NCBI GenBank assembly: GCA_902801325.1
Contig: CADCHQ010000011.1
Coordinates: 62,001-126,000, forward strand
Direction of reading: 5' to 3'
DNA length: 64,000 nt
From: an uncultured Bacteroidales bacterium
GTDB lineage: Bacteria; Bacteroidota; Bacteroidia; Bacteroidales; Bacteroidaceae
The notes beneath the pieces were generated by a model, which had not been told where the DNA came from, did not search any database, and worked only from the letters and a program-made list of their open reading frames with translations. The position numbers were made by a program, and so were the translations under genes. Of this stretch, positions 1-8,481 are shown piece after piece (positions within the stretch are counted from its first letter, which is position 1; each line of letters opens with the position of its first letter).

Positions 1-1006
1 TGTTACTACTGCTCCAAGAGACGGCAGCATTACCAGCATTCTGGGTGGTTGCCGTCAGCGTAATGGTATTGTCAGCAACAACGGAGGCTGTGGTTTGATT
101 AAGTGAGATGCTTGGAGTTGTAGGTATGGAACCACCATTATATCGGTTATCATCCGAAGCTGTGGTAATAGATGTGTTGGGATTAAAAGCCACATCTACA
201 CTATCTCCCCAGATGTATTCAGCAAGATAAGGATAATCGACAAAGAGGTTTCGGTTGTTCTGTATGTTGTAAACAGCATCGTTGCGAGTTACCTCCAGCT
301 CACTTACCGGGTCGCTCTTTATCCATTGCAGATAGAGAGTGTAGGCCCATTCCCTTAAAGTAGGCCATGTATTATTCTCCAACTGCTGCAGACCTTGTGT
401 ACCCGACCAAGTAAGATTCTGATAACAAGTAGCCATGTACATATAGACTCTGGAGAAGTCACCCTTGTATTGGTCACCTGGTTCCCAGCACCATTGGTTT
501 GCCACTCCGAGAATCGTAGATTTGCCTATTTTATCATAACCTTCCTCTCCAGACTTGTCCTTATCCACATCTGTCACTGTAGCCATGGGATAGTTGCTCT
601 TGTCGGAATTGGCTTGAGAATCTGAAGGATAGAGATTAAAAAGGTCCTTATAGGCACTATTCGTGGTACCTCCCCACCACGATTTTGGGAAGGAGTGCTC
701 GATGTTCATGCCCGACGGGGCCGAAGTAGAGGACGTGAAATAGAACTTCCTCGAGCTGTAACGGTTGATGCACTCGTTAGTGGAAGCCACGCGGTCGGTC
801 TTATAAAATCCCGACCATGTTGCACCAGAGCCACTGCCGTAGGAAAGGACCTTGGGGTCTTTTATGAGGTTGTAAACAGCCGTCTTCAGCTCAGCCTTCT
901 TCAGTCCGTTGAGCGAACTGGAGTATGATGTCAGGCTACTCCGGGTTATGCCATAAGAAACTGCACTGCAAAGGAGGGCAGCAAGGAACAGGATTCTCTT
1001 CATCAT
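1..1006 (-). CDS. Secreted endonuclease I family nuclease, copy 2 (3' end beyond window)
   Basis: The reading frame starts at 1006 with ATGATG; the first ATG overlaps the TGA of the preceding gene (ATGA), which points to translational coupling. The N-terminus MKRILFLAALLCSAVSYG is a signal peptide. The body matches endonuclease I (EndA-type, beta-beta-alpha-metal nucleases): the stretch NIEHSFPKSWWGG holds the catalytic His, followed by DLFNLYPSD and an Asn/Lys-Ser segment (ANSDKSNYP). The last part seen (SISLNQTTASVVADNTITL) looks like the start of a bacterial Ig-like (Big_2) domain, as in the neighbouring paralogue. About 335 residues are visible and the C-terminus lies outside the window, so a T9SS sorting domain is expected but not seen. 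Likely role: extracellular DNA or RNA degradation. Confidence 0.85.
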   Translation of the reverse strand, partial: MMKRILFLAALLCSAVSYGITRSSLTSYSSSLNGLKKAELKTAVYNLIKDPKVLSYGSGSGATWSGFYKTDRVASTNECINRYSSRKFYFTSSTSAPSGMNIEHSFPKSWWGGTTNSAYKDLFNLYPSDSQANSDKSNYPMATVTDVDKDKSGEEGYDKIGKSTILGVANQWCWEPGDQYKGDFSRVYMYMATCYQNLTWSGTQGLQQLENNTWPTLREWAYTLYLQWIKSDPVSELEVTRNDAVYNIQNNRNLFVDYPYLAEYIWGDSVDVAFNPNTSITTASDDNRYNGGSIPTTPSISLNQTTASVVADNTITLTATTQNAGNAAVSWSSSN

Positions 1007-2703
1007 CTTTTCACCACTTTCTTGCCATTACGGATTACGATGCCGCGGCGATGATTTGGGGCTTTGCGTCCCGAGAGGTCGTACGCCTCTCCATGCTTCC
1101 CGGGGAGGGAGACGTCATGGATGGCATCGGTCTGCACCAGGCGATAGAGTTGGATGGGTTGCTGGCTGCCGGGGCTGTAGAAGCGGAAGCGCTTGCCGGA
1201 GGTGTTGTAGCGCAGCGAGGTGTTGAACTCTGAGCGGATGTCCACTCCGTCCGACGAGAGCGAGAGGGTGTTTATCAGGGGGTCAGCAGTGCTGGTGAGC
1301 TTGTTGCCAGAGGTGATGGTGCCCATGTACTGTCCGTTCTTCCCGAGGAAGGCATATCCCGAACCATTCTTTATGACCTGGAACTCGCACTTGCGGGTCT
1401 CTTCGGTGCTCTGGATCTTGCCCTGGTTGATGTCCACCTCCAGGAAGTTGTTGGCAGCGTCAATGGTTGTGAGGCTTCCGTTCATGGCCAGGCTGCCTGC
1501 TTCATAGACGATGAGATAGGTGCCGCTCCAGTCGGTGGGTTGGATGGTGACGCGCTCATAGGTGCCTCCCTCTCCGGGCTGGGGTGTGGGATTCTCGGGA
1601 TCGGTGACGGTGAGCACATACTGAGCCGATGCGGCATAGTAGTTGGCGGTCTGGGGCACAGTGGCTGTGATGACCGTGGTGCCGGCTTGCAGTGCGGTGA
1701 CCATTCCCGATGTAGCATTGACGCTTGCCACGCGGGTGTCGGAGGATGTGTAGGTGGGTTTGCCGTCGCTGTTGGTGGTGAGTGTCTGGGTCAGGGTTTT
1801 CCCTTTCTGCAGGGTCACGCTGCTGGTGGGGAACGAGGCGGTGGGAGTCTTCAGCGTGGGCACGTCGCCTTCGTAGGGATTCTGATAGTTGGTGAGGCTG
1901 ACGGGAGTGTTCTTCTCATCGCCCCAGACATAGACCTCGAGACCTGGGAAATCGACAAAGGGATTGCGGTTGCCCTGCACCTCCATGACGGCTTCGTTGC
2001 GTGCCTGCTCCACTGCATCCACGGGGTCCTGCTTGGCCCATCGCATCATCATGCTGAGCACCCACGACTCCAGTCCCGGATACTTGCTGCTGGAGAAGAC
2101 GCTGTGCCCCCATCCGGTGGCTTTGTCCTCGTAGCAGGTGACCATGTAGAAGTAGATGCGGGCAATGTCGCCCTTCACTTCGTCGTTGGGCTCAAACACG
2201 GTGCCTGAGTATCCGCTGGTCTTGCAGGAACCGAGCTTGGAATACCCGTTGTTGGACTGATAGGTGACCGAACCCACCTCGCCAAAGGGGAAGCTGGAGC
2301 GGCGGTTGTTGACGTATCCGTCAGTGGGGATGACGTGCACGATGTCGCTCTTCATGGGGCTGGCCTTTGAGAACCACGACTGGGGCACCGAGTGCTCGCG
2401 GTTATAGACGTCGCCCTCTTTCTGATAAGAACCTGCCTTGTCAGTGCCGTGGTGGAAGTGGGTGGTGTTGCTGTACCAGTCGCGCACACATCCGTCGGCT
2501 CGGGTGTCGGTCTTGCGGTAAGCATCGATGAGTCCGTCGTAGCTGGTGACGGAGGGGTTGCGAATGATGCCGTGCAGTGCAGTCTTGAGCGAGGCTCCCG
2601 ACTTTCCGTTGGCACTGCCGTAGTAGGTGGTCTTGTCATAGGAACGGACTGGGGTGCAGCTGACCAACAGCCCTATCAGCAAAAGTAGATGCTTGAACTT
2701 CAT
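1003..2703 (-). CDS. Secreted endonuclease I family nuclease with Big_2 and T9SS C-terminal domain, copy 1
   Basis: I chose the ATG at 2703, which gives a classic lipoprotein-like leader (MKFKHLLLLIGLLVSC). An alternative ATG at 2727 would overlap the nhaD stop (ATGA) and add eight residues. Residues about 30-270 are an endonuclease I domain with the motif NREHSVPQSWF, then DIVHVIPTDG and NNRRSSFPFG (catalytic His and the N..RS signature). A Big_2-type Ig domain follows (about 290-375), then a beta-rich domain and a short C-terminal domain (YDLSGRK...GIVIRNGKKVVKR) typical of Prevotella T9SS cargo. A Cys lipobox together with a T9SS domain is unusual; the Cys may not be lipidated. It overlaps copy 2 by four bases. 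The two paralogues are probably secreted nucleases for nucleic-acid scavenging. Confidence 0.85.
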   Translation of the reverse strand: MKFKHLLLLIGLLVSCTPVRSYDKTTYYGSANGKSGASLKTALHGIIRNPSVTSYDGLIDAYRKTDTRADGCVRDWYSNTTHFHHGTDKAGSYQKEGDVYNREHSVPQSWFSKASPMKSDIVHVIPTDGYVNNRRSSFPFGEVGSVTYQSNNGYSKLGSCKTSGYSGTVFEPNDEVKGDIARIYFYMVTCYEDKATGWGHSVFSSSKYPGLESWVLSMMMRWAKQDPVDAVEQARNEAVMEVQGNRNPFVDFPGLEVYVWGDEKNTPVSLTNYQNPYEGDVPTLKTPTASFPTSSVTLQKGKTLTQTLTTNSDGKPTYTSSDTRVASVNATSGMVTALQAGTTVITATVPQTANYYAASAQYVLTVTDPENPTPQPGEGGTYERVTIQPTDWSGTYLIVYEAGSLAMNGSLTTIDAANNFLEVDINQGKIQSTEETRKCEFQVIKNGSGYAFLGKNGQYMGTITSGNKLTSTADPLINTLSLSSDGVDIRSEFNTSLRYNTSGKRFRFYSPGSQQPIQLYRLVQTDAIHDVSLPGKHGEAYDLSGRKAPNHRRGIVIRNGKKVVKR

Positions 2704-2723
2704 ATCTTTTTTTAAAAAACTTT

Positions 2724-4046
2724 TCATCTCAGGAAATAGTCCACCCCGAAATAGGTGATGAGCGCTGCCGTCCACCCCAGCAGAACCTTGAAGGAAATAT
2801 GGCGGAAATACCACCACATGCTGGAGTCCTCGCTCTTCATCAAAGCATAGCCTGCCGTGCTTCCTATGGGCAGCAAGCAACCACCCACACAGGCCGAGAT
2901 GATGCACAAGTGCCAGTACTGACCATTCTGCACGAAGAACTCCTCATAAGCAGTCTGTGCCCCCTGTGCCACGTCATAAATGTTGATGGCGGAGAACACG
3001 ATGCAGATGTTGTCCAACACTGCCGAGAGCACACTCATGAAGATGGCAAAGACGTAGATGTCATGCACATGGGTGTCTATCCAGTTTCCTGCGGCAGTCA
3101 TGGCTCCAACCTCCACCAGCACGCTCACCGACAGGGCTACTCCGATGAAGAACATGATGGTCTGCAGCACCTCGTACTGCAGTCTTCTGTCACTTCCGGG
3201 GAGATAGAGGGGCTGGTCGCTATGGATGCCTCGGTGGTTGAAAATCTCATTCAGCACCCAGATGACACCCAGCACACACAAGCTACCCAAGAAGGGAGGC
3301 AACAGGGTGAGTCGGTGGAAAGTAGGCACGAACCACAATCCTCCAATACCCAGGAAGAGCATCACGCAACGTTGCCACAGGGGCATCATGCTGTCATCAC
3401 CTCGGTAGACGACTGAGGGACGCTGAATGTCCACTGTATCAGGAAGTTCGAAGGAGATGAGCAGTGTAGGTATAGCCGTTGCCACCAGAGCAGGCAGAAT
3501 CATCGCTCCCGCAAAGCTGGTGGGAGTGATGGCACCCTTGGTCCAAATCATAAGGGTAGTGACATCGCCAATGACCGTAAACATCCCCCCGCAACAAGCC
3601 GAAATCACTATGGCTGCTCCTATGTAGAGCCGCTGTCGGCGATTCTGCAACAGTCTCCTTGTAAGCATCAGCATCAGCACCGTGGTAGTCAGGTTGTCGA
3701 GGTTGGCACTCAGGAGGAAAGTCACAAACACCGTCCCCCAGAGGAAGCGCCTCATGTTCCTGGTTCTCAGGAGCGAGGTGATGAAATCGAAGCAACCCGT
3801 CTGAGTCAACACCTCCACAATGGCCATCGTCGAAAGCAAATAGAGCACAATGCTGCAGATGTAGGCAGAATGTCGCACAAACACCTCTCCGGCCACCATT
3901 TCCTTGTCGGCTCCACCGATGATGTAGAGAATCCATCCCGTGACACCAGCAAACATGGCCACGGTAGATTTATTGACGTGGTGTATGTGCTCGGTTGCTA
4001 TCAGCAGATAGCCCAGCAGCATCAGGCAGAGTATGGCAATGGTCAT
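2724..4046 (-). CDS. nhaD: Sodium:proton antiporter, NhaD family
   Basis: This 440-residue protein is almost entirely hydrophobic, with some 11-12 predicted membrane helices. The N-terminal LIATEHIHHVNKSTVAMF stretch is characteristic of NhaD antiporters of the ion transporter superfamily, and the length fits the family. Two related halves carry conserved polar segments such as SANLDNLTTT and SAVLDNICIVFSAI, the expected ion-binding re-entrant regions. NhaD exports Na+ (or Li+) in exchange for H+ at the inner membrane. It is the first gene of an apparent operon with two secreted nucleases, joined by an ATGA overlap if the upstream start of the first nuclease is used. A minus-strand -7 box (TAACTTTG at 4082-4089) lies 36 bp upstream. 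Confidence 0.88.
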   Translation of the reverse strand: MTIAILCLMLLGYLLIATEHIHHVNKSTVAMFAGVTGWILYIIGGADKEMVAGEVFVRHSAYICSIVLYLLSTMAIVEVLTQTGCFDFITSLLRTRNMRRFLWGTVFVTFLLSANLDNLTTTVLMLMLTRRLLQNRRQRLYIGAAIVISACCGGMFTVIGDVTTLMIWTKGAITPTSFAGAMILPALVATAIPTLLISFELPDTVDIQRPSVVYRGDDSMMPLWQRCVMLFLGIGGLWFVPTFHRLTLLPPFLGSLCVLGVIWVLNEIFNHRGIHSDQPLYLPGSDRRLQYEVLQTIMFFIGVALSVSVLVEVGAMTAAGNWIDTHVHDIYVFAIFMSVLSAVLDNICIVFSAINIYDVAQGAQTAYEEFFVQNGQYWHLCIISACVGGCLLPIGSTAGYALMKSEDSSMWWYFRHISFKVLLGWTAALITYFGVDYFLR

Positions 4047-4621
4047 CGTATTACTTTTTACACTTATTCACTTTAGGGTGTCAAAGTTAATAAAAAAAGC
4101 GCAAATACATAGTATTAATCCATAGAATTTGCACTTTATTAACAAAAACTGCCTATATATATTCATGTCAAGGAACGCCTATGTCTTCGTTCGTAAGGCA
4201 TTAGGTCTTCTGCCGGAAGCCCTTAGGTCCTCGGCAATAAGGCCTATGGCCTTCAAGCATCGAACCTTAGCCTTCATCTTTTAATGCATAATGACAAAGT
4301 CTATGCAAAGGCGATTTTTGCGCAATATTGCAAAATTGCAAATTGCATGCAAAAAATTTTAGTGTAAAAGAGAAAGTATACTTAAATATTTATATAATAT
4401 TATTATAACTTATTATATATCAATATATTAACTATATATTATACATAATTATTCTTACTTTTCTTCGGCTCTTGAAAAAAATGAATGCAATTTGCAATTT
4501 TGCAATATAACCATGGAACTCGCATATTCTTTTGCAAATTCTTTCTCAAATCCTTTGGAGTCTCGAAAAAAAAGTCCTAATTTTACTGCCAAATCAACCT
4601 AAATCAATAACTTAAACAATC
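4047..4621. other. Divergent intergenic region, 575 bp
   Basis: This region between divergent nhaD and the membrane-protein gene holds a Bacteroidetes -7 box for nhaD (4082-4089, minus), a five-unit 22-bp palindromic array (4173-4276, listed separately) and a very AT-rich stretch (about 4330-4520) with repeated GCAAATTGCA/TTGCAAT-type motifs. TTTTGCGCAATATTGCAAAATTGC-like symmetry at about 4317-4350 and its inverse at 4490-4507 (GCAATTTGCAATTTTGCAAT) bracket the AT-rich core. No open reading frame or RNA gene was recognised. Confidence 0.6.
4173..4276. repeat. 22-bp-period palindromic array, locus A (5 units)
   Basis: Five degenerate units start at 4173, 4195, 4217, 4239 and 4261, exactly 22 bp apart. 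Each has a roughly 14-bp imperfect palindrome (for example AAGGCCTATGGCCTTC, AAGCCCTTAGGTCCTC) followed by a variable 6-8 bp spacer. The same design occurs at three other intergenic sites in the window. Confidence 0.8.
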
Positions 4622-5542
4622 ATGAGAAAGACTTTAACCTTCATGCTTGGGGTTCTCCCCCTGTTGTGTTTAGCTCAAGAGACAGCTGCTGAAACTGCAC
4701 CAGAATCTGTTCCGGGTCTTTTGGGAACCCTCCTACCCTATCTGCTTATTGCCGGCTTGGTGATAGCAGCAATTGTAATGTGCTTTATGAACTGGTCGGA
4801 GAGTACTGAGAAGATTGGTATTGTAGGCATACCGGTTTGTCTTGCTGCAGCAGCATTATTGGAGATTCTGGCCCTCTATTCTGTGGGGAACAAAGCCATT
4901 TGGTGGTGTGATCCTGACAGATATGGTTTCTGGGGTGGTTTCTTCCGCTTCATTCCTCTGATGTTAGTACTTATCGCACAAATTATCAGTATTTACACCT
5001 ACCAGACGTTCCTGTCGAAAACTAAAGCTATGTATGATAAGGAGGTATCTATCTCCCTGAAACCTGCTGCTATCGCATTAGTTATTGCCCTTCCTGCAGC
5101 ATTTGTGGTTGCTGCCATTCTGCAGTGGGGACTTAAAGTGCCGAAGTTCATACAGGAGATAGGCTTACTGGCAACCCTGTCTGGTATCCTTTTCATTGGA
5201 TTGGGCAGATCTGCGAAGAACAACATTGCTCAGTTTGGGGCTAAGTATGGGGTGATAATAACCCTATTCTCCATCATCTATCTGCTGGGTGTGATTGCTG
5301 TTGTATGGTTGCTGATAGTGGGCATTTTCCAGATGCTCATCCAAGAAGCTATCATGTTGGTACTGGCCTACTTCTTCCTGTTCAAGACCGGTATTCTGAG
5401 TGATTTAGCTGCTCCAAGAAGTAGTTGGTCGTCAAATGATATCCGCTTCAGGGATGAAGAAGGAGGATTGCACTCAACAATGTCTGGAACAGCGAGTGCT
5501 AACAGAGCAATACACGAAAAGAAGGAGCAGAAACAGAATTGA
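4622..5542 (+). CDS. Multi-pass membrane protein of unknown function with signal peptide
   Basis: The 306-residue product begins with a cleavable-looking leader (MRKTLTFMLGVLPLLCLAQ), then an acidic linker and six or more hydrophobic segments (roughly 35-57, 66-88, 108-126, 148-170, 180-198 and 210-250). The last 50 residues are hydrophilic and charged (SSWSSNDIRFRDEEGG, EKKEQKQN), presumably cytoplasmic. I do not recognise a family or catalytic motif. The gene stands alone on the plus strand, facing gldE, with a shared bidirectional terminator downstream. No good promoter is visible. Function unknown; it is a bona fide gene by length, signal peptide and membrane pattern. Confidence 0.75.
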   Translation: MRKTLTFMLGVLPLLCLAQETAAETAPESVPGLLGTLLPYLLIAGLVIAAIVMCFMNWSESTEKIGIVGIPVCLAAAALLEILALYSVGNKAIWWCDPDRYGFWGGFFRFIPLMLVLIAQIISIYTYQTFLSKTKAMYDKEVSISLKPAAIALVIALPAAFVVAAILQWGLKVPKFIQEIGLLATLSGILFIGLGRSAKNNIAQFGAKYGVIITLFSIIYLLGVIAVVWLLIVGIFQMLIQEAIMLVLAYFFLFKTGILSDLAAPRSSWSSNDIRFRDEEGGLHSTMSGTASANRAIHEKKEQKQN

Positions 5543-5548
5543 TGAAGT

Positions 5549-5605
5549 GATGGAGCAGTGAGAGTAATGCAAAGTTTACTTTAGCATTTCCGAGTCGCGA
5601 CAGGA
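5549..5605 (+). repeat. 57-bp dispersed element, copy 1
   Basis: The ends are GATGGAGCAGTGAGAG (5549-5564) and CCGAGTCGCGACAGGA (5590-5605), around a 25-bp imperfect palindrome (AATGC...GCATT). A second copy lies inverted at 54535-54590 with nearly identical ends but a different palindromic centre. Confidence 0.65.
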
Positions 5606-5631
5606 CTAGACCAAAGGTCAAGTGATGAAGT

Positions 5632-5674
5632 AAAAAAAAAAAAGAGAACCGAACTACTCGATTCTCTTTTTTTT
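5632..5674. terminator. Bidirectional terminator between membrane protein gene and gldE
   Basis: A stem of AAAGAGAA-C-CGA pairing with TCG-A-TTCTCTTT closes on a 5-base loop, flanked by a 10-base A run on the left and an 8-base T run on the right. It can therefore terminate both convergent transcripts. The T run reaches into the gldE stop codon region. Confidence 0.85.
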
Positions 5675-6977
5675 AATCCTTATTCCCCACAATCACCTTT
5701 ATTTTTACTATCCTTCTCTCATCCAACTCCATGACTTCGAAGGAGATGTTGCGGTAGGTGAGGCGTTCGTGGAGTTTGGGAAATTCGCCCTTCAGCTCCA
5801 GCAGAAGACCGGCAAGGGTGTCGGCCTCACCCTCAACCTCCTCGAAGAAATCGTCGTCGAGATTTACAATGCGGAGAAACTCACTGAGGGCTGTCTTAGC
5901 CTCGAAGAGATAGGTGTTCTGGTTGAGACGCTGGTAGGGACGTTCCTCATCATCGTATTCGTCGTCTATCTCGCCCACTATCTCCTCCAGAATGTCCTCC
6001 ATGGTTACCAGTCCGCTGGTGCCTCCAAACTCATCGACAACGATGGCCATGTGCACTTTGTTCTGCTGGAAATCGCGCAGGAGGTCGTCGATCATCTTTG
6101 TTTCTGGCACGAAGAAGGGAGGGCGGATGAGTGTCTGCCAACGGAAATTGCCGGGTTTGGAGATGTGTGGAAGGAGGTCCTTGATGTAGAGTATGCCCTT
6201 GATGTTGTCCTCCGTGCCCTGATAGACAGGAATGCGGGAGTAGTTGTTCTCTACGATGCACTTCAGGACTTCGGGATAGGGAGTGCGCATCTCCAGGTCC
6301 ACGATATCCACGCGGGGTGTCATGACATCGCGAACCGTCTCACCTCCAAAGCGGATAATACCCTGCAACATGCCTGCCTCCTCGGCTATCTCCTTCTTAT
6401 CGGTGAGTTCGAGTGCTTGTTCCAGATCGTCAACGGTCAGTGTTTCAGCCTCATGAGCCATAATGCGCTCGGTGAGTCCCTTGCTTCTCACAAGGAGGGA
6501 GGACAGGGGACGGAACACCTTGTTGAGCACCGTGAACACGGGGGCTGCCATCCTGCAGAACGAGAGGCTGTGCTGGGCACTGTAGATCTTGGGCATGACC
6601 TCGCCAAAGAGCAGCAGCAGGAAGGTGAGCACAATGGTCATTATCAGGAACTCCACCCAAGGCACGGCAAAGTGGAACACCTGCATGAGGGCAAAGTTGA
6701 GAAGCATGATGATGGCCACGTTCACCAGGTTGTTGGCTATGAGGATGGTGGCCAGGAGGCGTTCGCTTTCGCCCCTGAGTTTCAGTATCTTAGTGTCGGA
6801 ACGATGGTGCTCTTCCTCCACCTCGCTCAGGTCGACAGGCGAGAGGGAGAAAAAGGCCATCTCTGAAGCTGACACGAACCCTGAGCACAACAGCAGCAAC
6901 AGGGCCAGCACGATGGCTACGATTGACCCCAACGTGGGTTGGGATACAGTGATGTCAGTAAGTGCGGAAAGATCCAT
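5673..6977 (-). CDS. gldE: GldE, CNNM/CBS/CorC-domain membrane protein
   Basis: I place the start at the ATG at 6977, which overlaps the ssb stop by one base (TGATG); a TTG at 6980 would add one residue. The 434-residue product has an N-terminal CNNM/DUF21 domain with about four membrane helices (residues ~18-190; motif SASEMAFFSLS), a CBS pair (~200-330; [37 protein letters not shown]) and a C-terminal CorC_HlyC transporter-associated domain. The ssb-gldE order is a Bacteroidetes hallmark; GldE is associated with GldD and gliding/T9SS functions in flavobacteria, whereas in non-gliding Bacteroidales its role is unclear (possibly divalent-metal transport). A paralogous CNNM protein lies at 57559-58830. 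Confidence 0.9.
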   Translation of the reverse strand: MDLSALTDITVSQPTLGSIVAIVLALLLLLCSGFVSASEMAFFSLSPVDLSEVEEEHHRSDTKILKLRGESERLLATILIANNLVNVAIIMLLNFALMQVFHFAVPWVEFLIMTIVLTFLLLLFGEVMPKIYSAQHSLSFCRMAAPVFTVLNKVFRPLSSLLVRSKGLTERIMAHEAETLTVDDLEQALELTDKKEIAEEAGMLQGIIRFGGETVRDVMTPRVDIVDLEMRTPYPEVLKCIVENNYSRIPVYQGTEDNIKGILYIKDLLPHISKPGNFRWQTLIRPPFFVPETKMIDDLLRDFQQNKVHMAIVVDEFGGTSGLVTMEDILEEIVGEIDDEYDDEERPYQRLNQNTYLFEAKTALSEFLRIVNLDDDFFEEVEGEADTLAGLLLELKGEFPKLHERLTYRNISFEVMELDERRIVKIKVIVGNKD

Positions 6978-7375
6978 CAAAAGGGTGCTTGAGTTTCACC
7001 TTGTGCCGAGGGTTCAGCAGTTCCGGGTGTCTGAGCTCCACGTGGGGAAGAGAGGAACTCGATGTTGTCGGCCCACACCTCGGTGACGTACTTCTTCACT
7101 CCATTGCGGTCATCATAACTGCGAGTGCGAAGGCTGCCTTCTATATACAATTTATCGCCCTTGTGAACATACTTCTCCACAAATTCGGCCTGCTTGCGCC
7201 ATGCAACCACGTTGTGCCATTCGGTGCGTTCTGGCACCTGAGTACCATTCTGCAGTGTGTAACCGCGTTCGGTGGTGGCAATTCGGAGACTGCCTACTGC
7301 CACACCTTGTTCCACATAGCGAACTTCGGGTTCTGCACCCACGTTGCCTATTAACATTACTTTGTTTAGTGACAT
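6977..7375 (-). CDS. ssb: Single-stranded DNA-binding protein
   Basis: This 132-residue protein carries one OB fold (residues ~1-108) with the SSB signatures MSLNKVMLIGNVGAEPEVRY, TEWHNVVAW and KGDKLYIEGSLRTRSY. It coats single-stranded DNA in replication and repair. The C-terminal tail is short, and ends ETQAPF: the terminal Pro-Phe is kept but the usual run of acidic residues (DDDIPF-like) is missing apart from one Glu. It lies directly upstream of gldE with a one-base overlap, the usual Bacteroidetes arrangement; mutY, often next to it, is not here. Confidence 0.95.
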   Translation of the reverse strand: MSLNKVMLIGNVGAEPEVRYVEQGVAVGSLRIATTERGYTLQNGTQVPERTEWHNVVAWRKQAEFVEKYVHKGDKLYIEGSLRTRSYDDRNGVKKYVTEVWADNIEFLSSPRGAQTPGTAEPSAQGETQAPF

Positions 7376-7507
7376 AATATTAACTTACTATTTGACGATT
7401 TACGATTTATTATTTAAGGATGGGACGAACCAGTCTTTATTCTTTTATCTCTAATCCCCAATCTTTATACTTTCTTCATTATACTTTATACTTTAGCGCA
7501 GCGCATC

Positions 7508-8008
7508 TTACGCGCAGAAGGGTATCTTGATGCATATCTTGCGCACAGGACCAGGTTTGCCATCGACAGCCATGCAGGGTTTGTGAGCTTCATTGGGGAA
7601 GAACAACTGCCAACTGTTGGGAGAAATCAGGCGAGCGACAGACTCATCGGCCTCAGCATAAAGCACATAGTCGCCTGCTGCATTATAGTCGTCCTGCTGA
7701 CCTTTTGCCTTCTTCAACGGTGCTACCACGGCCACCTCCTCACCACTGTACAGCAACTGCACGTCGATGTACTGGCGATGGGCCTCGAACACATTCTGCA
7801 ACTTGGTATCGTATTCGGCAACATTGGCAAATGCCCCCTCCCCTATCTCATTACGACCGATAGGCAGGAAACCGAGTTCGGTGTGTCTGATCCACTTGGC
7901 CACATGCTCCCAGAGGCCAGGATTCTTGTCAATCTGCTTGTCCATTTGCTGGAGGTCGTTCCCCTCCCCTAACGGCATCGAGTGCCATATTCGCTTGATG
8001 TCTATCAT
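7508..8008 (-). CDS. YhcH/YjgK/YiaL family protein
   Basis: The start is taken at the ATG at 8008, which overlaps the nrdG stop by four bases (ATGA); a TTG at 8017 would add three residues. The 166-residue product matches the YhcH/YjgK/YiaL (DUF386) cupin-like family: EAHRQYIDVQLLYSGEE and FFPNEAHKPCMAVDG carry the family's conserved His/Glu residues around a putative metal site. Members are linked to sialic-acid or sugar-acid metabolism (isomerase/mutarotase-type roles), but coupling to nrdG here gives no sugar context. The exact function is unknown. Confidence 0.88.
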   Translation of the reverse strand: MIDIKRIWHSMPLGEGNDLQQMDKQIDKNPGLWEHVAKWIRHTELGFLPIGRNEIGEGAFANVAEYDTKLQNVFEAHRQYIDVQLLYSGEEVAVVAPLKKAKGQQDDYNAAGDYVLYAEADESVARLISPNSWQLFFPNEAHKPCMAVDGKPGPVRKICIKIPFCA

Positions 8009-8460
8009 AGTTTCCAAAATCTGCTTGTTATGTTCTCAAGTGCACCATTCACCACGCGATAAAACACCTGGTTGGTGGTGGACGTGTTCAGCGGTCCCCG
8101 ACTTTCGTCCCATGGGCCAAGTTTCACATAATCGAAGTTCTCAAGTGCTATGGCTTCGTTCAGTTCATCGCGACCACTATACCAGGCCACTTTCACCTTT
8201 GAGTGTGTCCTTACCCAATGGGCCAGTTCATTGATGCCGCGAGGGTCCTGATCGCCTCCCATAAAACAGAGACAAGAAACACCGAGATGCCTCTCCAGCA
8301 ACGTGGAAAGCACCTCGGTAGTAAGTTCTTCGCCTGCATCAGCCCATAGGTACTGACTGTGACATCCCTTACATCGTATGGGACAGCCGCTGATGCTGAT
8401 GGCTAGGGTTATCTCGTCAGGAATCTCGGCAAATACTTCTTTTACGTCGACGAATTTCAT
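8005..8460 (-). CDS. nrdG: Anaerobic ribonucleotide reductase activating protein (radical SAM)
   Basis: The 151-residue product has the radical-SAM cysteine motif CPIRCKGCH (CX3CX2C) near residues 26-34, binding a 4Fe-4S cluster, and an SAM-contact glycine segment (FMGGDQD). NrdG cleaves S-adenosylmethionine to make the glycyl radical on NrdD. It lies downstream of nrdD on the same strand, separated by 193 bp that contain a hairpin-repeat array, and overlaps yhcH by four bases. Confidence 0.95.
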   Translation of the reverse strand: MKFVDVKEVFAEIPDEITLAISISGCPIRCKGCHSQYLWADAGEELTTEVLSTLLERHLGVSCLCFMGGDQDPRGINELAHWVRTHSKVKVAWYSGRDELNEAIALENFDYVKLGPWDESRGPLNTSTTNQVFYRVVNGALENITSRFWKL

Positions 8461-8481
8461 GTTCAGTACTAAGAGTAGTTA

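Noticed and set aside
6978..6980. TTG start for gldE
   Set aside because: The ATG three bases further in overlaps the ssb stop by one base and is the simpler start.
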